NCBI GenBank assembly: GCA_004556005.1
Contig: SFJA01000019.1
Coordinates: 1-29,201, forward strand
DNA length: 29,201 nt
Direction: 5' to 3'
From: Bacteroidales bacterium
GTDB lineage: Bacteria; Bacteroidota; Bacteroidia; Bacteroidales; UBA932
This document shows, piece after piece, positions 1 through 8,071 of this stretch. Position numbers and translations under genes: made by a program. The notes under the pieces are model-generated. The model saw nothing but the letters and a program-made list of their open reading frames with translations. It made no database searches and was not told the origin of the DNA. Positions within the stretch are counted from its first letter, which is position 1; each line of letters begins with the position of its first letter.

Positions 1-245
1 GCTTTCACCGATTGTGGGGACGAATTCTCCTGCGGCTCGGTGGAGGCCCTGCTTTCCCGAACCTGCTTCTGCCCCGGAAATGCTCTTTCCGTGCTGCCAA
101 AGGCAATCCCCGTAGCCTACTCGTTTCCGGCAGGCCACGGGGGTCGCAATGTGCCTCTAGTCGAGGGCTGTAGCTATGTGCTTGAAACCAAAGGACTTGA
201 CTGCTCGCTCATCCCTGCGGGGGAATAGCGGCTCGTCACCGTCCT
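1..245 (-). ncRNA. Possible structured RNA (partial, runs off left edge)
   Basis: No convincing protein is encoded here on either strand. Read on the minus strand the DNA forms a series of compact helices. One has 11 pairs (108-118 with 132-142), one 7 pairs (34-40 with 57-63), one 6 pairs (75-80 with 86-91) and one 4 pairs (95-98 with 102-105). The two longest each contain one pair that is G-U on the minus strand but an A-C mismatch on the plus strand, so the minus strand is the likely RNA. A minus-strand ATGA lies at 209-212. HEARO/omega RNAs of IscB elements are, from memory, inserted after such a motif and sit just upstream of the nuclease gene, which would lie beyond position 1. A group II intron 5' part is an alternative. 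The family assignment is a guess; the folding is what I see. Confidence 0.35.
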
Positions 246-263
246 CCTGGCTCTGCGCTTTCG

Positions 264-2864
264 CTACAGAGACTTCTCGATACGGTGATGTCCCGGACCG
301 AATGCGGTGCTTGAGCTTTCTCCCGGAAGGGTCACGCTTGCGTGGGCCCCCTCAGGAATGGAGAATTCCCACACCCAATTCTTATCTTCGTACCACCATT
401 CGCTGCTGACAGGGCCGGCGTTTGTATTTAAACTTGCCTTGACATATCCGAGTCTGCGGTCTGGAACCGGTTTCATTATTATGTGTCTGAATCCCGCTTC
501 AGCAGGGTCGCTGGAGATTCCGGCAGCGGTTTCCCAAATCCACTCGCAAACACATCCGTACGCATAGTGGTTGAAACTGTTCATACCCTTGGGACCCATA
601 CCCTGATCAAGCATATAGCTGTTCCAGCGTTCCCATATTGTTGTCGCTCCGTTGTCGATTGAGTAGAGCCAGCTTGGGTTTTTGTGCTGAAGCAAAATCT
701 CGTAGGCAAGGTCAACCATACCGTTTTCCGTGAGGGTTGACATCAGTATCGAAGTTCCGAGGAAGCCTGTCTGAAGGCAGTTGCCCTTGTCCTCGATATT
801 CTTACGCAGACGGGCGCATACATTGCTCTTTGCCTCACCGCTCACAACTCCGGCGCGAAGCTCGAACAGGGCAGGGGTCTGCATTGTGTTGAGTATCTGG
901 CAGTGGAAGTTTCCCTTCTCGTCGATGAATTTTTCCCTTATGTACTGCCTTGCCTCTTCTGCCATCCTTGCATAGCGTTCGGCATCCCTGCCGGATGCAC
1001 GTGCCATATCGCTCATCATATCTGCATTTGTTGCCCAGTAGCAGGCGGAGAGGAAGTTCCAGTAAATCAGCGCATCAGGCGTAGGGTGCCTGTTGCCTTG
1101 CTTATCCCATATGTAAGCCTTCCTCGAACAGCTCTCGAGCGGTTCGTAGCTCAGCCAGTCAGCCCATTGACGGTCGCCGTTCTCTTCCAGGAGCGTCTTG
1201 TGATCGTATTTGGTATCGTAGATGTGCTGCATGAACCTGTCCATGGCTTCCCAGTTCTCATCCACTATGGAAACGTCGTCGAACTGCTTCCAGACCGTCC
1301 AAGGAACGATGATTCCGGCATCAGCCCATCCAAGTCGCATCATAGAGGTAGGCTCTGCACCATACTGAGCCAGAGGAGCAACTCCTGGGAATCCTCCTTT
1401 TTCGTTCTGAGTGTCCCTCATATCCCTCATCCATTTGTGGAAGAATCGCCTTGTATCGGCAAAGAAAGTTCCGGTTTCGGTAAATACCTGGGTGTCGGCG
1501 GTCCATCCCAACCTCTCGTTTCGCTGCGGACAGTCGGTGCTGACGGACAGATAGTTCGAGCGCTGTCCCCATAAGGTATTGCTGATCAACTTGTTGATAT
1601 CTTCGTTACCGGTCTCCAGGAATCCTCTCCTCAGGTCTTCCGAAATCGATGATACCGGAACTGAACGCAGTGAACTGATGCGGACCTTGCCAGTACATTC
1701 TATTGACGCGAAACGGTAGCCGAAGAAGGTGCATTCAGGCCTGTAGCTGACATAGTCCTTGTCTCCCGCAAAAGTGTAGATGGCCTTCATTCCATACTCC
1801 GGAATACGCAGGTTTGTCCTGTGGACGCTTCCTTCCGGTCCGTCCATTCCGCGGCTTTCCGCTCCGTTTCCGTCATTGAGCAGTTCCGCCGGCAGGAAGG
1901 TCAGTACGCTGCCCTCATCGGCCTTGAATACGAATTCCGGTACCGCGGCGCAGTTCTGTCCGAAGTCAACGACCAGCTTTTCTCCCGGGTTGAGCTCGAT
2001 TACGTCACCGTCGGAGTACTCGCGCTTGATGACAACCTTGCCGTATTGCCCTACGGTGTTGCCGCTTACCTCTTCCCAGACATACATCTTCTGCGGCGCG
2101 AGTTCGATGTCTTTGAGCAGATATATCTCGGCCCCTTCCGTAGGCACTATCTTACCTTCAAATTCCCTGTTTATTTCGGGGGTGCCGAGTTTTTCGGGTG
2201 TAAGATATCCCGGAAGAATGCGTGCATCATACTCTTCTCCGTCAAATATCGCGGCGTGGGTTACAGGACCCGCAATGCCGGCTTTCCAATCCTTGCAGTT
2301 GGTGCCGAAATACTCCTTGCGGCCGTCAGAATAGCAGAGCTCAAGCACGCCGCGGAATGCGGGTTTCTTTCCTATCATACCCTCGTTGTTCGGAGGCGTG
2401 ACGATCTTGTCGGCCCACCATCCCGGGGTGGACTGCACGGCAAGGCGGTTTGAAGCCCCTTTCTTGCAAACAAAGACGTCGGTGATGTCGTAAGTGAAGG
2501 AAACCTTGGTCTTGCCGTAATGGGTGAAACCGGGCTTGAGTATCTCTTCGCCTATCTCCTTGCCGTTAACGTAAAGCCTGTATACTCCGAGTCCCGTGGT
2601 CATCCATTTCGCGCTGACAACTTTCTTTGCATTGACTGGGTCGCATACGAACCAGCTGGCTCCGTCTGCTGCCCTTTCGTTTCCTCCGACAATCTTGCCG
2701 GTGATTACTGGAGCGTCTGCGGCCGAAATCCACTCGGACTTCTCCCAGAGAGCCCCCTCAAGGGCGGGGATGAGTTCGCCGTATTTCTGATCCATCCCGT
2801 AGCAGATGCTTCCAGCCAGGGTCGCAACAGTCAGGGCGGCGCTTGATAAAAATTTGAATCTCAT
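264..2864 (-). CDS. Secreted alpha-L-rhamnosidase, GH78 family
   Basis: This 866-residue enzyme is predicted to release terminal L-rhamnose from glycans or glycosides in the periplasm or outside the cell. Residues 1-23 form a signal peptide. The order fits GH78: N-terminal beta domains (about 40-400), an (alpha/alpha)6 catalytic barrel (about 410-780) and a C-terminal beta domain (about 785-855). The family motif around DCPQRNERLGW (444-454) carries Glu450, and Asp457 follows in WTAD. Glu745 in TTIWERW matches the second catalytic acid of the family. The length is normal for GH78. It is the last gene of an operon behind glpK and glpF, only 12 bases after glpF, and I found no promoter of its own. 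The partnership with glycerol genes is unusual. The family call is firm; the natural substrate is unknown. Confidence 0.93.
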   Translation of the reverse strand: MRFKFLSSAALTVATLAGSICYGMDQKYGELIPALEGALWEKSEWISAADAPVITGKIVGGNERAADGASWFVCDPVNAKKVVSAKWMTTGLGVYRLYVNGKEIGEEILKPGFTHYGKTKVSFTYDITDVFVCKKGASNRLAVQSTPGWWADKIVTPPNNEGMIGKKPAFRGVLELCYSDGRKEYFGTNCKDWKAGIAGPVTHAAIFDGEEYDARILPGYLTPEKLGTPEINREFEGKIVPTEGAEIYLLKDIELAPQKMYVWEEVSGNTVGQYGKVVIKREYSDGDVIELNPGEKLVVDFGQNCAAVPEFVFKADEGSVLTFLPAELLNDGNGAESRGMDGPEGSVHRTNLRIPEYGMKAIYTFAGDKDYVSYRPECTFFGYRFASIECTGKVRISSLRSVPVSSISEDLRRGFLETGNEDINKLISNTLWGQRSNYLSVSTDCPQRNERLGWTADTQVFTETGTFFADTRRFFHKWMRDMRDTQNEKGGFPGVAPLAQYGAEPTSMMRLGWADAGIIVPWTVWKQFDDVSIVDENWEAMDRFMQHIYDTKYDHKTLLEENGDRQWADWLSYEPLESCSRKAYIWDKQGNRHPTPDALIYWNFLSACYWATNADMMSDMARASGRDAERYARMAEEARQYIREKFIDEKGNFHCQILNTMQTPALFELRAGVVSGEAKSNVCARLRKNIEDKGNCLQTGFLGTSILMSTLTENGMVDLAYEILLQHKNPSWLYSIDNGATTIWERWNSYMLDQGMGPKGMNSFNHYAYGCVCEWIWETAAGISSDPAEAGFRHIIMKPVPDRRLGYVKASLNTNAGPVSSEWWYEDKNWVWEFSIPEGAHASVTLPGESSSTAFGPGHHRIEKSL

Positions 2865-2876
2865 TGTGTTATACTT

Positions 2877-3602
2877 TTAAAACATTAATATTCCACATAA
2901 TGCGGCGAGTGAGGCTCCAACAAGCGGACCCACTACGGGAATCCAGCTGTACTGCCAGTCGCTGCCTCCCTTTTCCTTTATCGGGAGAACGAAATGTGCA
3001 AGGCGCGGGGCAAGGTCTCTGGCAGGATTGATGGCGTATCCCGTAGTTGCGCCCAGAGACATGCCTATGGACATTATAAGCATTGTGACAGGAATGGCTC
3101 CAAGGTCTCCCATTCCCACTGCAGGGGTGTTGCCCTTTGTTGAAAATGCCAGGATGCAAAGCACGAGAAGCCAGGTTCCGACTATTTCGCTCAGCAGGTT
3201 TGTCCATTTGTTCCTGATGGCAGGTGCCGTGCAAAAAACTCCCAGCTTGACTGACGGGTCCGGAGTGGCGTCAAAATGATCCTTGTAAATCAGGTAAACC
3301 ATTACTGCTCCGCAGAATGCCCCTATCATCTGGGCTGCGGCATACGGAAGCACCCAGGCCCATTTGAACTGTCCGGCTATTGCCAGACCGAGAGAAACAG
3401 CTGGATTGAGGTGCGCTCCAGAAATAGGACCTGCGATAAAGACTCCGCACATAACGGCAAAGCCCCAGGCCATGGTGATGACAACCCATCCGGATCCCTG
3501 AGCTTTGGTCTTGTTGAGGCAGCAGCCTGCAACGACTCCGTCTCCGAGCAGTATGAGTATGAATGTGCCTATCAATTCGAAAAGGCATGATTTGAGTAAC
3601 AT
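2877..3602 (-). CDS. glpF: Glycerol facilitator (aquaglyceroporin, MIP family)
   Basis: This 241-residue inner-membrane channel has the two pore half-helix motifs of the MIP family: NPA at 66-68 (within GAHLNPAVS) and NPARD at 192-196 (within GYAINPARDLAPR). The Asp after the second NPAR is typical of glycerol-conducting members rather than water-only aquaporins. Six hydrophobic segments are visible, for example around 7-27, 39-59, 84-105, 138-155, 165-185 and 218-240. It lies 19 bases downstream of glpK in the same direction, so the pair would import glycerol by diffusion and trap it as glycerol 3-phosphate. Members of this family also pass small polyols such as 1,2-propanediol, a product of rhamnose breakdown. 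That may matter because a rhamnosidase follows, but this is inference. Confidence 0.93.
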   Translation of the reverse strand: MLLKSCLFELIGTFILILLGDGVVAGCCLNKTKAQGSGWVVITMAWGFAVMCGVFIAGPISGAHLNPAVSLGLAIAGQFKWAWVLPYAAAQMIGAFCGAVMVYLIYKDHFDATPDPSVKLGVFCTAPAIRNKWTNLLSEIVGTWLLVLCILAFSTKGNTPAVGMGDLGAIPVTMLIMSIGMSLGATTGYAINPARDLAPRLAHFVLPIKEKGGSDWQYSWIPVVGPLVGASLAALCGILMF

Positions 3603-3621
3603 AGGTATAGTGTTTAAGTGA

Positions 3622-5103
3622 TTATCTGCTCAATGCCCTCCTGACTGCATCGGCCCAACCCTTGCGGGCAAGTTCAATCTGCTGCGAATGTTGAGCCGTG
3701 AATGTCCTCTCAATCTGTCGGCTGCGCTTGAGCTCATCAAGATCCGACCAGATTCCGACAGCCAGACCGGCAAGGCAGGCGGCTCCGAGTGCCGTGGTTT
3801 CGGTAATAAGCGGGCGCTCCACGTCTCTTCCGATGATATCGGCCTGGAACTGCATCAGAAGGTTGTTGCGTGATGCTCCTCCGTCCACTTTAAGTATGGA
3901 CAGACTTGTGCCCGCATCCTTTTCCATTGCCTGCACGATATCCATGGTCTGGAATGCAATGCCTTCCAGAGCGGCTCTCGCGATGTGGGCTGCTGTGGTT
4001 CCTCTGCTGATTCCATATATGATTCCCTGCGCGTGCTGGTCCCAGTAAGGGGCTCCCAGACCCGTCAGCGCCGGAACGAAATATACGCCTCCCGTGTCCG
4101 GAACGCTTGCTGCAAGAGCTTCGACCTCAGAAGATGAACGTATTATTCCGAGTCCGTCACGCAGCCACTGTACCACGGAGCCTCCGACAAATACCGATCC
4201 TTCAAGGGCATAACTGACCTTGTCGCCTAATTTCCAGGCAATGGTTGTAAGCAGCCGGTTTTTTGACATAACGGCTGTCTGTCCAGTATTCATCAGCAGG
4301 AAACAACCCGTTCCGTAGGTGTTTTTGGCGTCTCCGGCCTCGGTGCACATCTGCCCGAAGAGGGCGGACTGCTGGTCTCCGGCGATTCCGCCAATAGGCA
4401 CCTCGTGTGCAAATATCGTGGTCTTGGTGTGCCCGTAAACCTCGCTGGAGGACCTTACTTCCGGCAGCATAGACTCCGGGATGCCGAACAGCTCCAGCAA
4501 TTCCTTGTCCCAGCAAAGCTCGTGGATGTTGTAAAGCATTGTGCGTGAGGCATTGCTGACATCCGTCACATACACGTTGCCCTTTGTAAGCATCCATACC
4601 AGCCAGGTATCGACCGTGCCGAAGCGCAGCCTGCCTTGTTCCGCCTTCTGTCTTGCTCCCGGCACGTTGTCAAGTATCCATTTGATTTTGGTGGCACTGA
4701 AATAGGCATCTATGATAAGGCCGGTCTTGCTTCTTATCATATCGGTCAGGTTCTGCTCCTTGAGGGAGTCGCAGTACTCCGAAGTGCGTCTGTCCTGCCA
4801 TACTATGGCGTTGTAAACCGGTTCGGAGGTCTCCGCATCCCATACTATCGTGGTCTCCCTCTGGTTGGTAATTCCTATTGCGGCGATGTCCTTTCCGTTT
4901 ATGCCTATGGAACTTATCGCCTCGGCTATCACTGCGGCCTGCGAGGACCAGATTTCCATAGGATTGTGCTCCACCCGACCCGGCTTGGGGAAGTACTGGG
5001 TAAATTCTTTCTGCGCGCTTGCGCAGATTCTGCATTCACCGTCAAATACTATGGCCCTTGAACTGCTTGTGCCCTGGTCGAGGGCCAGAATGTACTTTTT
5101 CAT
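3622..5103 (-). CDS. glpK: Glycerol kinase
   Basis: This 493-residue cytoplasmic enzyme of the FGGY carbohydrate kinase family makes glycerol 3-phosphate from ATP and glycerol. The N-terminus ILALDQGTSSSRAIVFD is the characteristic phosphate-binding segment. The glycerol-site sequences EHNPMEIW (about 45-52), WQDRRT and FGTVDTWLVW are also present, as is the C-terminal FGGY half with LEGIAFQTMDIVQAM and VDGGASRNN. The length matches the family (about 500). It is the first gene of a glpK-glpF-rhamnosidase operon. The start at 5103 gives the standard MKKYILALDQG beginning. Transcription probably starts from the TATATTTG element just upstream. No glycerol-3-phosphate dehydrogenase is present in the window. 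Confidence 0.96.
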   Translation of the reverse strand: MKKYILALDQGTSSSRAIVFDGECRICASAQKEFTQYFPKPGRVEHNPMEIWSSQAAVIAEAISSIGINGKDIAAIGITNQRETTIVWDAETSEPVYNAIVWQDRRTSEYCDSLKEQNLTDMIRSKTGLIIDAYFSATKIKWILDNVPGARQKAEQGRLRFGTVDTWLVWMLTKGNVYVTDVSNASRTMLYNIHELCWDKELLELFGIPESMLPEVRSSSEVYGHTKTTIFAHEVPIGGIAGDQQSALFGQMCTEAGDAKNTYGTGCFLLMNTGQTAVMSKNRLLTTIAWKLGDKVSYALEGSVFVGGSVVQWLRDGLGIIRSSSEVEALAASVPDTGGVYFVPALTGLGAPYWDQHAQGIIYGISRGTTAAHIARAALEGIAFQTMDIVQAMEKDAGTSLSILKVDGGASRNNLLMQFQADIIGRDVERPLITETTALGAACLAGLAVGIWSDLDELKRSRQIERTFTAQHSQQIELARKGWADAVRRALSR

Positions 5104-5126
5104 ATAAAATAAGTTTTAGTGTTCCC

Positions 5127-5157
5127 CAAATATACAAAAAAAGAAAGATGGCTACAA
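5127..5157 (-). promoter_or_regulatory. Promoter of the glpK-glpF-rhamnosidase operon
   Basis: On the minus strand TATATTTG (5134-5127) matches the Bacteroides -7 consensus TAnnTTTG exactly. A CTTG at about 5158-5155 sits roughly 20 bases upstream, where the -33 TTTG element is expected. The distance from the -7 box to the glpK start is 23 bases. The -33 part lies inside the terminator hairpin of the upstream transporter gene. Confidence 0.6.
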
Positions 5158-5172
5158 GTGTTTGCAGCCATC
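5136..5172 (-). terminator. Rho-independent terminator of the POT transporter gene
   Basis: On the minus strand, 27 bases after the transporter stop codon, an 11-bp stem (5162-5172 with 5147-5157, one G-T wobble) closes a 4-base loop and is followed by TTTCTTTTTTT. This is a complete intrinsic terminator. It physically overlaps the -33 region of the glpK promoter. Confidence 0.85.
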
Positions 5173-5198
5173 CTGTGATTATTATATCGGGGCTAAGC

Positions 5199-6764
5199 CT
5201 AGCCGGTAACTTTCTCGAGCCACTTGACCATACCGAGCATCACGCCCATTGAAATGAGGCAGATGACAAGGAATACGAGCCAGCAGTACTGAATGTCCCA
5301 GGCGTTGTACATCACTGGACCAAGCCAGATGAGCAGGTTTCCGAGTGCGGTGGCGCCGAGCCAAAGTCCCTGGCAGAGACCGAGCATGCTCTTAGGTGCG
5401 ACCTTTGATACGAATGAGAGTCCGAGAGGGGAGATGAAAAGCTCCGCTACGGTCAGGAAGAAATAGGTCACGATGAGCACCCACGGACCGGCGAGCATTC
5501 CCTGACGGGTAGCATCGTCGAGAGCGCGGAATTCTTCACCTGAAGGATAGCCCATAACGGCTGAGAAGATGGTCAGGAAGAGGTATGCGCAGCCGGCAAT
5601 TCCCATACCGATGGCAATCTTGCGAGGGGTGGAGATGACCTTGCCCTTGTTGGCGAGAGCGCCGAAGATGGCCATAATGATAGGGGTGAGCACAATCACG
5701 AAGAACGGATTGACAGCCTGCCAGATTTCCGGAGCAATTGAAGAGGTGTTGATGAAGTCGCGGGCAAACACTGACAGCGACTGTCCGTTCTGATGGAATG
5801 AGAGCCAGAAGAATACGGCGATGCCGAGCACTGCGAAGAGGGCGAGCATGCGCTGCTTGATTTCCTTGCCCATGGTTAGCTTTTCCTCGGCGGTGTATCC
5901 CTGTACTGCGGCAACTTCTTTCTTTGCAGGATTAGGGAAGCCCTTCTTGCAGAGGAAGAAGATTATGAGAGAGATGGCCATCGCAGCAACGCTGGCGAAG
6001 AAGGAGTAATGGATACCTGTGTTGAATACGTCAAGGTAGCTGGTGCAGAACTGTCCCACGGCATCGAGGTTTGCCATATCCACCGCTGCTCCGGTATTGG
6101 AAGAGGCGATGAGCGTTCCGAGGTTGGCGTCTACTTCTCCGGTGTTGAGGAACTTGTGGCAGAGGGCAGGGAGCTGCGCATTGTACACCATATCGTGTAC
6201 CCTGAGCCACCAGCTGCGGAGCATAGGAGCAACGAACGGAGCAAGGAGTCCACCGATGTTGATAAATACGTAGAAGATCTGGAAACCGGAGTCACGCTTG
6301 CTCTTTGCGAGCTGAAGTTCCTTTTCTCCCTTCTTGGCTGCCTCAGCCTCGAGATTGTCATACATCTGGCCAACGATTACCTGGAGGTTGCCCTTGAACA
6401 GACCGTTGCCGATGGCGATGAGAAGCAGTGCGAAGCAGGTAAATACAAGCAGCATCGTGTGGTTCTCGGAGGTCGCCATAATAGGGAATGCGAGAGCCAG
6501 GTAACCGACTGCCATTACGATGAGGCCGGTCATGATGGTACCTTTGTAATTGCTTGTGCGGTCGGCGATTATACCTCCGACAAGTGACAATACATAGATG
6601 CCGCTGTAGAAGATGGAGTAGATTACGCCTGCCGTGCTGTCACTAAGACCGAACTTGGAACAAAGGAAGAGCAGCAGGACCGCGTTCATGATGTAGTAGC
6701 CAAACCTTTCGCCCATATTGCTCAGGGCGGCGGCTACAAGTCCTTTTGGATGTCCTTTAAACAT
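5199..6764 (-). CDS. POT/PTR2-family MFS transporter with atypical E1xxE2R motif
   Basis: This 521-residue protein has about 14 membrane segments and belongs to the proton-dependent oligopeptide transporter family. It shows the second family signature as FYVFINIGGLLAPF. In the first helix the motif usually read as ExxERFxYYG is here N16-M-G-E19-R20-F-G-Y-Y-I, so the first Glu is Asn and the Gly after YY is Ile. The first Glu is implicated in proton coupling in characterised relatives, so this member may differ in coupling or substrate. A long loop at about 185-240 separates membrane segments. The gene stands alone, with its own terminator downstream and a divergent neighbour upstream. Peptides are the default substrate guess. 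I saw no clear -7 box for it. Confidence 0.9.
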   Translation of the reverse strand: MFKGHPKGLVAAALSNMGERFGYYIMNAVLLLFLCSKFGLSDSTAGVIYSIFYSGIYVLSLVGGIIADRTSNYKGTIMTGLIVMAVGYLALAFPIMATSENHTMLLVFTCFALLLIAIGNGLFKGNLQVIVGQMYDNLEAEAAKKGEKELQLAKSKRDSGFQIFYVFINIGGLLAPFVAPMLRSWWLRVHDMVYNAQLPALCHKFLNTGEVDANLGTLIASSNTGAAVDMANLDAVGQFCTSYLDVFNTGIHYSFFASVAAMAISLIIFFLCKKGFPNPAKKEVAAVQGYTAEEKLTMGKEIKQRMLALFAVLGIAVFFWLSFHQNGQSLSVFARDFINTSSIAPEIWQAVNPFFVIVLTPIIMAIFGALANKGKVISTPRKIAIGMGIAGCAYLFLTIFSAVMGYPSGEEFRALDDATRQGMLAGPWVLIVTYFFLTVAELFISPLGLSFVSKVAPKSMLGLCQGLWLGATALGNLLIWLGPVMYNAWDIQYCWLVFLVICLISMGVMLGMVKWLEKVTG

Positions 6765-6837
6765 TTCGTATTGGTTTTTGATATTGGAATCAGTTCACAC
6801 TTTTACGGAATATCCTGCAAGATAATAAAAATTTATG

Positions 6838-6845
6838 TATTTTTG
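6838..6845 (+). promoter_or_regulatory. -7 element upstream of the AI-2E-family gene
   Basis: TATTTTTG matches the Bacteroidota TAnnTTTG consensus and ends 20 bases before the ATG at 6866. I did not find a good TTTG at the -33 position, so the call rests on one element and its position. Confidence 0.45.
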
Positions 6846-6865
6846 ACCACCAATTCATATATACG

Positions 6866-7999
6866 ATGGAGAAAAGCAACAACTATACTGAAAAACTGTC
6901 CCGTCTGCTATACTACGGCGCGATTGCCGCAATACTGTTCGTGGTCTGCAGATATTTCAGCAACGTGCTGATCTATATTATATTGTCCGGTGTGCTCAGC
7001 CTTATTTCACAGCCTGTGATGAGACTGCTCAGAAAGATAACTGTCAAGGGCCACCGAGCACCGGACTGGCTGCTTGCGGTCATTACCATATTCATACTCC
7101 TGCTCATTCTTGCAGCTGCCGTTTCCGGTATAGTGCCTCTGATCAGCGAAGTCGTGCGGGAAGTCAGCGCCCTTGCCAGCGGAACATCGCTCGGAACCAT
7201 CTCCACGAGCCTTGCTAACATCAACCGTTTCCTTGTCGACAAGTTCAACCTTGCCCCGGGATTCAAGCTTGAGCAGATTCTTATCGAGCAGCTCCGCAAT
7301 ATCTTTGACTTTGGCAAGTTCGGCAACTGGATAGGCTCGCTTGCATCTGTCGTGGCAAATGCCGGCGTGGGCATATTCTCCGTCGTGTTCATCTCCTTCT
7401 TCTTTATCAAGGACGAGAGCTTGTTTACCCGTATTGTAAAGGCTCTCTCGCCTGACCGTATGGAAGAGAAAGTTACGTCTGCGATAGGGGACGTAGAGCA
7501 CCTGCTCTCGCGTTACTTCATCGGACTATTCATCGAGATGAGCTGTGTCGGACTCATTGATTTTCTGGGACTTTGGGCCGTGGCCAGACTTGACTTCGAG
7601 ACAGCGATAGGCGTGGGCTTCCTTGCAGGCCTGCTCAATGTCATTCCTTATCTCGGTCCTATCATCGGCGGCGTTGTCGGAACGGTGATGGGTGTCACCC
7701 TCCGCTACTGCAGCGGCGGTTCGCTCGGTCTTGACGTGAACTTCTGGGTCTTTGTCATCATACTCATAGCCATATTCGTCGTCGCCCAGATGGTTGACAA
7801 TTTCTTCCTCCAGCCATTCATCTACTCGACCTCGATCCAGGCTACTCCGCTTGAGATTTTCATCGTGATGCTGCTTGCCGGCAACCTTGGCGGTATGTTC
7901 GGAATGGTTGCCGCCATCCCGGCCTACACCGTAATCCGTGTTATAGCCGGCCGCTTCTTCCCCGATGTCAAGTTCATAAAACAGCTGCTCGGCAAATAA
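6866..7999 (+). CDS. AI-2E family (PerM/UPF0118) membrane protein
   Basis: This 377-residue polytopic inner-membrane protein has the layout of the AI-2E transporter/PerM family. Two N-terminal helices (about 15-55) are followed by another at about 68-90 and then a soluble stretch of about 70 residues (95-160). A C-terminal block of helices contains the family-typical LLNVIPYLGPIIGG at about 265-278 and a closing segment rich in Gly, Ala and Met (FIVMLLAGNLGGMFGMVAAIP region). The family name comes from one E. coli member linked to AI-2 export; other members act as Na+/H+ antiporters, so transport of AI-2 here is not established. It is a single gene, divergent from the POT gene and convergent with asnB. 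Confidence 0.85.
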   Translation: MEKSNNYTEKLSRLLYYGAIAAILFVVCRYFSNVLIYIILSGVLSLISQPVMRLLRKITVKGHRAPDWLLAVITIFILLLILAAAVSGIVPLISEVVREVSALASGTSLGTISTSLANINRFLVDKFNLAPGFKLEQILIEQLRNIFDFGKFGNWIGSLASVVANAGVGIFSVVFISFFFIKDESLFTRIVKALSPDRMEEKVTSAIGDVEHLLSRYFIGLFIEMSCVGLIDFLGLWAVARLDFETAIGVGFLAGLLNVIPYLGPIIGGVVGTVMGVTLRYCSGGSLGLDVNFWVFVIILIAIFVVAQMVDNFFLQPFIYSTSIQATPLEIFIVMLLAGNLGGMFGMVAAIPAYTVIRVIAGRFFPDVKFIKQLLGK

Positions 8000-8027
8000 T
8001 GGGTTTTTCCGGCCTGCCAGACTTGCA

Positions 8028-8062
8028 AAATAATGAGGATGACCATTGTGGCCATCCTCATT
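8028..8062 (-). terminator. Terminator of asnB (minus strand)
   Basis: A 14-bp stem on the minus strand (10 perfect pairs, 8053-8062 with 8032-8041, extended by a G-T wobble and CCA/TGG around a 3-base loop) is followed by ATTTTG, 9 bases after the asnB stop. On the plus strand the wobble becomes a mismatch and no T-run follows, so it serves asnB mainly. Confidence 0.7.
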
Positions 8063-8071
8063 AAGTGTTGT

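Noticed and set aside
1..260. tmRNA, RNase P RNA or cobalamin riboswitch at the left edge
   Set aside because: The conserved core sequences of these RNAs, as far as I remember them, are absent, so I kept only a generic structured-RNA call.
40..409. Two overlapping plus-strand frames at the left edge
   Set aside because: They have no family features, and the region folds as minus-strand RNA. The second overlaps the end of the rhamnosidase gene.
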